Shown: in pieces, positions 47,501-59,500 of the stretch
Numbering within the stretch: position 1 is the first letter of the stretch
How the letters are laid out: every line of letters starts with the position of its first letter
Assembly: GCF_031877795.1 (NCBI RefSeq)
Contig: NC_133970.1
Span: forward strand, 45,449,287 to 45,513,286
DNA: 64,000 nucleotides
Source: Strix aluco
Taxonomy: Eukaryota; Chordata; Aves; Strigiformes; Strigidae
Direction: 5' to 3'
The notes under the pieces: generated by a model
The model's input: the letters and a program-made list of their open reading frames with translations, nothing else
Told to the model about the DNA's origin: nothing
Databases searched by the model: none
Program-made: the position numbers and the translations under genes

Positions 47501-50500
47501 CTCTTTACTGCTTCAACACTCATTACAGAAGATATTTATAGCAAAGAATGCAAAGAGTGAAATCGTTGTTCCAATGCTGTTATTTGGAGTTTTGCAATTG
47601 TCTCAGCCCAGAGCAAGATTTTGATCAAAAAATTCTCTTTTGTGCTCTAACTGATAGTGTCTCAGGGAATTATGCCATGTTTGTGCTTTTAAGCTGACAG
47701 GCACAATAACATACAATATACAGCTGCAGTGCACCATAATCTATAGTACTGTTTTTCTTGAGGAAAGTATAGTATTCAGCAATTCCTTATCTGTTTTCTG
47801 AAAGAAGAAACACTGATCCTCAAACCTTTGCTCTCCTGAGAAGAACTATTCTCAAGGCATGCTGGAATTATTGATGGTACTGGAGCAAAACCAAAGCTTT
47901 ATTAGGGTATTTATATGATTGATACCTAAAGGCTTATAAAAAAATCAAAACTGTGCATTTTTAAAGAGGTATCTGTATTGCCGCCTGCTTTTGTAAATCC
48001 TATAAATACTCTGCATATTTTCAAGTTCTCGAGGAGTATTGATTTACTGCCTAAACTTATTTCATAGGCTTTAAAATATAGAAGCTATACAGTAAGTGTA
48101 GCTTAAACCAGTACAGAAATTCAGACAAATATTAGGAAAAAGTTACAGGCATTACAGGCCTGTTTGGCTGTAGACTTACTAATAAGGAGTAGGATAAACA
48201 GAAAATGCTAACGTTGAGAAGGATCAGAGGTGAGGAGGGGTCCAAGGTCTTTCACAGATGAAGGCCAACCAACCAACTTGACTATGTTTCAGTTGGTAAA
48301 TTTGCCTTTTGTAGGTTAAGACAAATTCATAATAGTATTATTTGCCTTCCTTCTGTCAGTTAACCAACTTTGTATTAATAAGAAAGTAAAGGAAGGGTTC
48401 TGCTCTGAAATGATGTTCTTATTGCATTGAACAGGTATTCAGGAAGAAGTCTCCATATGGAAATATTCCATGACACACTGGCACTTAGCCTATGCATTCA
48501 GGTAAGCTGGGTGCAATTTTTTTCCCTATAACAGGAAAACTACAGGAGAAGTTAGTGATTTTCAAAAGAAAATTTAAAAGATTTGGGGTATAAACATTTT
48601 ATATTTTCATGGACTATCCATATAGTCACAAATTTAACACTGCTGTCTAGTATGAAATTTGTATGTCTTATCTATGTTGCATTGTTTTTATTTGCTTATT
48701 GTATCAAATTTTAAATTATAACTCAAAGCTTTTATTTCTTTTTTTAATCTATTGAAACAATATTTATAAATATTAGAATTTTACAGGTAAAAAAATCTGG
48801 ACTGACACAGTGACATTTTCCAACCATAATATTCCTGTTCCAACTACTAAAAATACCATGCACTGTTTCATGCTGAGGTTTAGGAAAGCAATAGAGAAAT
48901 ATTTTATCCTTGAAAAAACTTGTATATATGTGCTATTGCTATACTTCCTAATCTAACACAGGGATTTCAGGGTCTCTTACTATTATCTTGTGTGCCAACT
49001 ATCTTGACACATAAAGTTACAATGTTTGCCAAAAACTTTCAGAAGAATACGGGTATATTCTTTAAGACTTAAGGTATCATCTAGTAGCAATTACAAACCT
49101 GTCGCTTTTCATAACAGTACAAAAGTGTTAGGAACACAACAAGCCTGCACTTTACTATGACTATTGTATAATAAATATTTGCTTCATACCTCCTTCCACT
49201 TTGTCTCATTAACTTCTTTGTACTGCAATTCATACTCCAGAGTAATCCATCCCTTCTGAACATCTGCTGTTGGTGGTGGAGCCCATCTTACTTGGATATC
49301 CCCATGGATCCCAGTCTGACTAGTATTTAGCAGAGTCCAGTTAAGGTGGACAGGGGGATCAGGTAGTACTGTTTAAACAGAGTTGGAATAAAACAGTCAG
49401 TTTTCAATGTGAAATGACCATTCTTACTACACACTGTTAAATGATTTCAGGACTAAAAAAGCATATTAACCACACATTTGCTGATTAAAATCAAAACCTA
49501 TGAATCAATGACAAAGTCACTACGAGTTTGGTAACAAGAAGGCACCCTGCCATTGGCAGTAGACATGCTCTGCATAAATCTTACCTGCATGACTGTGGAG
49601 GTTTAAACTCAGCCGGCAGCCAGAGGCCACGTGGCCAGCCATTCACCTCCCCCTAGCCACTCTGGTAAGGTAGGGGAGGAACAAAAGAAGAGAATTCGTG
49701 GGTTGAATAAAAAGAAAGAATTTACTAAATATAACAAGAGAACAACAGTAACAATAGTAAGTTCAAAAAGAAAACAGGTAAAATGCAGCAGTGGCTTACC
49801 GAGCACACGGTGTGCGTGCCAGCAAGAGGGAGAGAGAGAGCGCGAGTGAGCGCGAGAGCCCGCCCACCTCGGCATGACATCACATGGTATGAAATACTCC
49901 AATGAAAAATAACTCCATCCTGGTTGAAACCAGGACAGTCTCCACCCCTTATTCCATACCATTGACGTTATGCTCAGGTTTCCAAATACATCTCAAGGAA
50001 TCACCACCCCTTTTCTCCCGGGTCTCACAGATATCATTCCCTTAGTCTATGGGCCATCCTTCCACAATGTCTGCTGAGTTCATTTAGTCCATAACTTCGG
50101 GTTCCATCTGTTATGACAGTCTATAAGGCCGGAGGAATGAGGTGGAGTTGGCTCGGTGGAGCAGGAGGCTTTGGATGTGGCACAGGGATGTTGCAAGGCA
50201 CTAATTGCAATAACAGGGTTATCTGACAGTCCAGTTCATTGGCTGTTCTCACCTAAAATCAAATCTCCCTGAGGCACACACCGGACCTCTCCATCCTTCT
50301 GCATCACCCACCAAGTGCACCCAGGTCCTTGGGCAAAAGTAATCCCACACATGGGTTTACCTTTACCCACTGCAGGAGTAACCCAGACGGTCTTCCCCAG
50401 CATATTCCTAATGCGCATTACGGGGGCTTTATCCCCATCCAGGGTATGTAGGAGGTTTGATTGAGCAGGGCCAGCTTGCTTGGCAGATCCTCTGGGATTG

Positions 50501-53500
50501 ACTAACCAGGTGGCTTTTGCTAAATGCACGTCCCAGTGTTTGAAAGTCCCACCCCCCATTGCTCTCAGTGCAGTTTTCAGCAACCCACTGTATCGCTCAA
50601 TTTTCCCAGAGGCTGGTGCATGGTAGGGAATGTGATATATCCACTCAATGCCATGTTCTTTGGCCCAGGCGTCTATGAGGTTGTTTCAGAAATGTGTCCC
50701 ATTATCTGACTCAATCCCTTCTGGCGTGCCATGCCGCCATAAGACTTTCTCCTCAAGACCTAAAATGGTGTTCCAGGCAGTGGCATGGGGCACGGCATGA
50801 GTTTCCAACCAACCAGTGGCTGCTTCCACCACTGTAAGCACATAGTGTTTGCCATGCCAAGTTTGTGGGAGCGTGATATAATCAATGTGCCAGGCCTCCC
50901 CATATTTACATTTTGACCATCGTCCTCCATACCAAATGGGCTTTAACTGCTTGGCTTGCTTGATCGTAGCACATGTCTCACATTCATGGATTACCTGTGC
51001 AATAGCATCCATGGTTAAGTCCACCCCTCGGTCACGAGCCCATCTATATGTTGCATCTCTTCCCTGATGGCCTGAGGAGTCATGGGCCCAGCGAGCCATA
51101 AATTGTTCACCCTTATGTTGCCAGTCCAGATCTACTTGAGCCACCTTAATCTTGGCAGCCTGATCTGCCTGTTGGTTATTCTGATGTTCTTCAGTGGCCC
51201 GGCTCTTGGCTACATGAGCGTCTACATGGTGTACTTTCACAGCCAGATTCTCTACTCGAGCAGCAATATCTTGCCAAAATTCAGCAGCCCAGATGGGTGT
51301 GTCTCTGCGCTGCCAGTTGCTCCGTTTCCACTGCTGTAACCACCCCGACAGGGCATTGGCCACCATCCATGAGTCAGTATAGAGACAGAGCACCGGCCAC
51401 TTTTCTCGCTCAGCGATATCCAAGGCCAGCTGGATGGCTTTCACTCTGTGAGCTGACTCGATTCACCTTCTCCTTCAGCAGCTTCAGCAACCCGTCGTGT
51501 GGGGCTCCATACAGCTGCTTTCCACCTTCGATGTTTTCCCACAATGCCACAGGACCCGTCGGTAAACAGGGCACATCGCTTCTCGTTATCCGGTAGCTCA
51601 GTATATGGTAGGGCCTCTTCAGCACGTGCTACCTCTTCCTCTGGTGCCATTCCAAAATCTTTGCCTTCTGGCCAGTTTGTGATCACTTCCAATATTCCCA
51701 TACGGCTGGGGCTCCCTGTTCGAGTTCGTTGTGTGATTAATGCGACCCATTTACTCCACATGGCATCGGCTGCATGGTGTGTGGAGGGGACCCTCCCTTT
51801 GAACATCTTGTCCTGTCCGAACTGGCCCGAGGGCTACTGCATGAACCATTTCCTGCTTAATTTGCTCAAAAGCCTGTCGCTGCTCCGGGCCCCATATAAA
51901 ATCATTCTTTTTCCGAGTCACTTGATAGAGAGGGCTGACAATCTGACTGTAATTTAGAATGTGCAGTCTCCAGAAACCCACAACTCCCAAGAAAGCTTGC
52001 GTTTCCTTTCTGTTAGTCAGTGGGGACATAGCTGTTATTTTATTAATCACCTCCATTGGAATCTGACAACGTCCATCTTGCCATTTTATTCCTAAAAACT
52101 GGATCTCTTGTGCAGGTCCCTTGACTTTACTACGCTTTATGGCAAAACCAGCTCTCAGAAGGATTTGGATTATTTTCTCCCCTTTCTCAAAAACTTCTTC
52201 TGCTGTATTACCCCATATAATGATGTCATCAATGTAGTGTAAATGTTCTGGGGCTTCCCCCTGTTCCAGTGCAGCATGGATCAGTCCATGGCAGATGGTG
52301 GGGCTGTGTTTCCACCCCTGGGGCAGCCGATTCCAGGTGTATTGGACACCCCTCCAGGTAAAAGCAAACTGTGGCCTGCATTCTGCTGCCAGAGGGATGG
52401 AGAAAAATGCGTTGGCAATATCAATCGTGGCGTACCACTTGGCTGCCTTCGACTCTAGTTCATATTGCAGTTCCAACATGTCTGGCACGGCAGCACTCAG
52501 CGGTGGCGTGACTTCATTCAGGCCACGATAGTCCACTGTCGATCTCCACTCTCCATTAGACTTTCGCACTGGCCATATGGGGCTGTTAAAGGGGGAGTGC
52601 CTCTTGCTGATGACTCCTTGGCTCTCTAGCTGACGAATCAGTCTATGGATAGGGATTAGAGAGTCTCGATTGGTGCGATATTGCTGTCGGTGCACGGTTG
52701 TAGTGGCAGTTGGCACCCGTTGTTCTTCAACCCTCAGCAATCCCACAACAGAAGGATCCTCTGAGAGACCAGGTAACACAGACAGCTGTTTAATTCCTTC
52801 TGTTTCCAAGGCAGCTATACCAAAAGCCCACCGATACCCTTTTGGGTCCTTAAAATACCCTCTCCTGAGATAATCTATGCCAAGAACACATGGAGCGTCT
52901 GGGCCACTCACAATGGGGTGGTTTTCCCACTCTTCTCCACTTAGGCTCACCTCGGCCTCCAATACAGTCAACTGTTGCGACCCCCCTGTCACTCCTGAAA
53001 TACAAATGGGTTCTGCCCCTTTAAAATTTGATGGCATTAGGGTGCATTGCGCACCAGTGTCCACTAGAGCCTTATACTGCTGAGGGTCAGATGTGCCAGG
53101 CCATCGAATCCACACGGTCCAGTAAACTCTGTTGTCCCTGTCCTCCGCCTGGCTGGAGGCAGGGCCCCTCTAATGTTGGTCATAATACTCGCTAACGACA
53201 AATGGGTTAGTGTGGTGTGCACGGGTTTCAGCCTCATCTTGATCACTCACTTCTTGTGAATACAAGTCAGGAGTTCTTCTCATAGGATCATGAGCAAAGT
53301 TGACCTTTCTGCTCCATTTGGGCACTTGATTACTGGAAACTGGAGCAGCATTTCTTCTGAAAGGACCACGTTCTGTACTTGTTATTCTTTCCTGCTCACA
53401 TACCTGCTCTTCTAGGAGGTAGGTCAGTTTTCCATCCCATTTGTTCATGTCTTCTCCATGGTCACGCAGGCAATGCCACAGCTTCCCCCGTGGTGTGTAC

Positions 53501-56500
53501 CAGTTCTCTCGAGTAGAGAAACGACTGCTCCTAATAGCCGAGATTCTGGTCCGTGCAGGTGGGGAGTAGGACATGTTCTCTTTAAGTTGCTGGACATCTT
53601 GAGATAATTTGTTCACAGCCACAATGATGGGGGAAGAGACACTTTCTTCATATTGTCGTAGTCGGCGAGCCAGTTCATTCACCGTTGGTCTCTCTTTGTC
53701 TTTCCATTGCATTACCGGTAATGCACTGGCATATGATGAGGGTGTGCTCCGTACAAACTTCTGCCACATGGGCCGGGTGCATCGGACTTCATCTGGATCT
53801 GTGGGTAGCCGTGCATTATCTGGGTCATAGTAAACTGCCTCCCGCACAGCTAGCTCCCTCAAGTGTTGAATGCCTCTTTCCATAGTGGTCCACTTTCTTG
53901 GTCGACATGCAAAGTCTTCCTTGAAGGGATACCTCTCCCTCACACTTGACAGGAGTCGCTTCCAGAGACTGAGATTTTGTGTCTCCTTTCCAATGGCCTT
54001 GTCAATGCCCCCTTCCCTACACAGGGATCCCAGCTGCCTCACCTCCCTGCCCTCTAGTTCCATGCCACTGGCCTCGCTATCCCAGCACTGCAGCAGCCAG
54101 GTAACGAGTTGCTCACCTGGATGGCGGCTGGAATCTTTTCTTATGTCTCACAACTCACTCAGGGATAAGGATCGGGTGACTATCACTGGCTCTGCCTCCT
54201 CCTGTTCTCGTGATGGGCCTGGTTCATCCTCACCCTGTACACTGCGAGGGGATTTTCTTGTGTATTTCTTCTTCTGTCTGGGAGCAACTGACACTGTTGT
54301 GGGTTGGTTCTCTGGTTCAGCTGCAGCGCCTGTCCTCGGGCTTGTAGTGGCTGCAGTCTCTGTTACTCTTAAATAGTAGCTTAACCATAAACAAAACCTG
54401 AACCACATGCAGGAAAGCACTAACTCCTAACAGCACGGTAACCATGTTTAGGTCAACATTCCACAGATATTTGAACTCCCCGAATTTCTCAAACACAGCT
54501 GTAAATAGCCCCAGGGCTGATGACCGCATGCTATCATAGATGAGCATCACATAGTACAACAGAAACAAAACCTTAACCCACCTCTCACGGAAGGTGAGCA
54601 ACAGCATGGGAAACACGTATTGCAAATGAGGTGGTAAGATCTTAAGGAGCCAAGCAATCCACATTTTACCTGTTTTGTTGTAATCTCAAACAAAAAGAAA
54701 AGCCTCAGTGCCCCACGTTGGGCGCCAAAAACTGGAGGTTTGAACTCAGCCGGCAGCCAGAGGCCACGTGGCCGGCCATTCACCTCCCCCTCCCCCCTCT
54801 GGTGAAATAGGGGAGGGACAAAAAGAAGAGAATTCGTAGGTTGAATAAAAAGAAAGCATTTACTAAATATAACAAGAGAACAACAGTAACAATAGTGAGT
54901 CCAAAAAGAAATGGGTAAAATGCAGCAGTGGCTTACCGAGCGCGGCGACCGCCCCCCCCCCCCAGCAACAACACGGCCCGATGAGAGGGAGAGAGAGCAA
55001 GAGCAAGCAAGAGAGCCTGCCCACCTTGGCATGACGTCACATGGTATGAAATACTCCAATGAAAATTAACTCCATCCTGGTCGAAATCAGGACAATGACT
55101 AATGAAGATGACTAAAAATATATTACCTATTATACTACATTTTCCAATAGCAGCTTATAAAACACTGAGTCATAATCAGTTCTTCATCAAAACTTAGAGT
55201 TCTTATCATAAATAAAAACAATAATTGGACTAACACAGAAAGATAAATTAAGTATTTAATTACTTCAGAAATAATGTAGAAATTCATTGATAAACTATGG
55301 CATCTGAAAAATTCTAATTTTGCTCAGCTGTAAGGGAACTGTAGGTATTCTAGTCATTTGCAGGAATAAAGCGTTAATTGCATATACATACACCACTGCT
55401 CTGAACAAGCAATAATGTCTGGAAAATCACAGACTGTCACAATTCATAGCAAAATAAGTATAAATTCTAGCTTTGAAATGTTAAACATCTTGATTCTGCA
55501 GATTAGTGTTGGTTCAGGAACAAAAACCTATTTGATTCCAGAACTTTGCAGAATCAAGATTTTAATGTCTTCCTTGCTCACACTGAACAAGGGTATGTAG
55601 CATCCATTAGAAAGGACTCAGAGTGACAGCAAAGGCAAACTCATCTGCAGACATTTTAGACACCACTGGTATTCATAATGAGAAACCATGTATTTGCTTT
55701 TATCCTTTTAGCTTTCTTCCAACCTGGGCAATATTTTCTGGTGTGTATCACATATGTTACAAAACTAAATCCCTTCCTATATATCGTATTTTTTAGAAAT
55801 TAACCTTTCTGAAAGGGAGAATTTAAATACAGTATGAATAATATGAAAGCTTATAGAATCACACATATTGTGGTATAAAAATATAGAGGTAAAATGTATA
55901 ATGGAAGCATACCTATTTCATCAACACTGAAACATCTTTCATCAAATACTTCATCTTTATTGGCAAGCTTAACACAATATGGTATCCAAATAGAGGTGTA
56001 GGATGTGTTGAAATAACAGCTATTTTCTCCTGCAGTGATATAATCAGGGCATTCTTTCCAGTCTTCATCATTCCTAGAATGACAACAAAAATGTAATATA
56101 CACGAGAGAGAGATTTATAGATCTTACAAGGTACACATTATAGATGTTACAAGACATGTTGTTGATAAGTCATAACTTCTATGGAAGTGAGAAATACATG
56201 TCAATATTTATTGTGACTTAGAATGAAGCCAAACTACTATCCATGCAACCTGCATAAATGTGTTTAGGTTCTCATGTACTGGTAGTGGCACTTCTGTGCT
56301 TTGGATGGTGTTTCCAAAAGATCAGTCAGAGACCACATGTTGTCATTCTGGTAGGTGCTAATGACTACCAGCAAGCACAAACTTAGGTAAATATGATATG
56401 CATTTAAGCAACTGTTGTTCAGGCAAAATTAAACTGCAGTAAGATTGCCATCTACATAATGAGATCTGAAACAGTGAAAGCCGGTCCTTAAGGCAGATCA

Positions 56501-59500
56501 GTACTGCACCACCTGCACAGCCAAGAACAGGGGAGTGCCTTGCCCTGGGGAGCTGAACTGGGATGTAGGCACTGGAGCACTGATTTTTCACACGGGAAAG
56601 TGCCCGAGGGTGGATGCTGAAGGAGACCTGGCACAAACCAAACCTGGACTGCAGGATGTGAATGAAGGGAAGAGAAATACAGCACTGTGAGTTAGGAATG
56701 GCTAAATTCCTTCTAATACAGAACTTCTAAAACACAGGCTTGGAACTACTAGCAAGAAACCCCTTATGTTTTTCCATTCTGACTTTGTTGAAAAATTCAT
56801 AAATGTTATTTGTAAATAAAAGAATTGCATCAGGAAATATCACATTCATATTGAAGGGAGGTTGTTGCAAGTATACTTGAAATTACAAGACCTCCTGACC
56901 TTGTTAGTGCATAGAAACCAGTAACATTATTTTTATTTTTATTTTTGTATTTTACTGCAATGTATATAACTTAATTTATATTCTTTTCCTAGCTACCCCC
57001 TGTAGTCTTACCCATTTGTAAAATATCTTGAAACCTGTAACTCCTTGCCTAGTGGGGATAAAACAGGCCTTGGACAGTCTGGTAAACTCCCTGAATACAA
57101 CCCTGATAACAGGGACCTAAAAATGCCAGATAAGCACCTGAGAAGACGCCAGTGTCAAGATAAGTGACTGGAAGCTGGTTTAAACTAACCACCTTGAAGC
57201 AAACAGGAGCCAAAGGACGGATGAGGTAACTCCATGACCATATGTGACACGGGAAGCCCAAAGTTCAACTAGCGGACAGTGTGAGAAAGGCTGTGTGGAC
57301 CTCCAGGAGGGGGGAGAAGACCCTCACTCTATTTTTACTATGCATGCTCAGACTATGTAAATGAATTCTGAGAAGCCATTAGCATAAGACTGCCTTTTCC
57401 AGGAATCCTGATGCATATGTATGCTTTCTGTGTATATTAGTCAGAGAGTTTTGTTAGTAGTTGGAGTACTCATGGTGGAGTAAACCCCAGTGCTGCCCAG
57501 CGCTGCAATTGTCCTGGTTTTGGCCAGGATAGAGTTAACTTTCCTTGGGCGAGCACAGCTGAAGGGCTGGGTCCAGATCGATCATTGGAGCATTCCATGG
57601 CATGTGATGCAATGCTCAGCATATAGGCGGGCGCCTGCTCTCTCACGGGCGTTGTTTGTTTTGTTTTCGGTTTCCGGATCGGCTGGGTGGAGTTTCACCG
57701 GTGCGGTCAGATCGCTGCTGGGGACGGGCTCTGTACCGGTCGCCGCTGAGTGAGCCACTACTGCATTTTACCTGTTTTGGACTACTATCGTTACTGTTGC
57801 TTTTGCTAGTAACTTTTTTTTACTTAACCTACAAATTTATTTTTTTTTTTTTTGTTCCTCCCTTATTTCATTGGGGGGGGGGGGGCGGTAAACAACTGGC
57901 CACGTGGCGATTTGCTACCGGCTGAGTTCAAACCACAACAGCAATAAAGAATACCTGCTTAACAGTCATATTGGATTATGAGTGTTGAGTTAAGCTCTTT
58001 GTTTCAATATATTTTATTTCATCTCTTAAAAAAGACAAATCAGCAATTATAAAGAGTGGTATGAATTCTCAGACTGAGAAACACTGCTACTTGTGTAGGG
58101 TCGTTTTCATATAGCCAAGCTGAAACTGTGCAGCAGGTCTAGAACCAAAGAAGTCTTCAGTAAAGCGAAATGGGAACAACCAGATTATTAGAAATATCCT
58201 ACAGGAAAAGTGACAGACATTTATTCAGTATTTCTGAAGTCACTTTAGAAAAACAAATCTGCTATTCTTTATCTCAGTACTCTCTCAGCCCAAATATAGA
58301 GTGAATAGGGATCTTTTAAAAAATTACAATCTTGGTTTGCTAAAAATATACCGTAACTGCCTTTTCTTACTAAGAGCCATTCAAGCTGTACAGAAGAAGG
58401 ATTAAGCAAAACCAATTATGCCAAGTGCAGCCTTCAATACTGGAGTGGGTGCTTAAGTAGTAAAAAGGCAGATGCTACATAAGCTGAGTAAGAAGCATTT
58501 CTGCCACTAAGCACTAGGTCTTGTGCTTAACTGATGAGACCAGACACTTTTATAAAGGAAATGCTGTATCTCTGGCAGAGTCAGGACTTGATAAAGGTGT
58601 ACGAGGTTAGACACTATATTTTGTGTTAAGCAGGAGACTGGGTTAGGTGATATATTTCATTCCTGAGTCTTATATGTTGCTTGCACATTAAAACAGAAAT
58701 ATTTTTAATGTGGATGTTCAATTCACATCTTTTATTGCAGTATACTAATTTCTGGGTCAAAGATGAAATGTGATCTGTTCAATATATGTGGTACTGCTTT
58801 ACTGTAGAGTTTAATTAATTTTTAAAGTTTGTACTCTCTTGATGCATGCCACTGACAACTGTCAAGTAAACATTTACACTTAAATAGTGGTTTTAACTTG
58901 GACCCCTATATTTCTCGGAGGCCTCGGAAAAGTAAGAAATCAAGCTTTGCCATTAAGCTTAAGTTTGCTAAGCAAATGTATCATCACCAGTAGAAAGCAT
59001 CTGTAGATCAAAAAGGTTGAAATATTAGATGGAACAGAAACTCACATCCTCCAGTTCCTGTGAACAAAAGGCCTATTTTCCTTAATAGCCATTACTGGTA
59101 ATGTCTATGTTCTCTTTCAGGCTAATCATTGTAACATCCTGAAAATTACAAGAGCTTAAATGGAATGTAAATCAGAATTGAACAGGGCTCCATGAAACAT
59201 AACCCCCAGTTTCAGAGCAGCCTTTTTACCTGGACCTGCATATTCAGACTTTAATCTAGCAATTGATCAATGGAAGTTCTAGAAAACTTTAATAAAAAAT
59301 TGAAAGGGGCTTGTATCCAAACTCCACATCTGAGCACAGATATAAGGAATCTCACATTTGCATGTTAGGTTGATAAGGAATAAACTGAACTTCCCTGTTA
59401 AAAACTCCTTTCCCAAGCCATACAATGTTCAGTTTTGGATTCTGCAACCTGGACCTAAATTTAATAAGAATGTTTTCTTAATTATCTGCCAAGTAATGCT

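Larger units (their letters stand above)
49594..55094 (-). mobile_element. ERVL-like (class III) provirus, no env
   Basis: A 5.5-kb provirus in GHR intron 5 in the same direction as GHR. LTRs at 54733..55094 (5') and 49594..49937 (3') are flanked by the 5-bp duplication ATGAC (49589-49593, 55095-55099). Order: tRNA-Lys primer site, a membrane-span ORF, Gag, protease, RT, RNase H, integrase, 3' LTR; no env. The YIDD polymerase and 5-bp duplication fit ERVL. Pol is full length but has two frame changes and one stop; Gag has one stop. The LTRs differ by many substitutions and indels (roughly a tenth), so it is older than the ERVK-like provirus. Confidence 0.92.
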
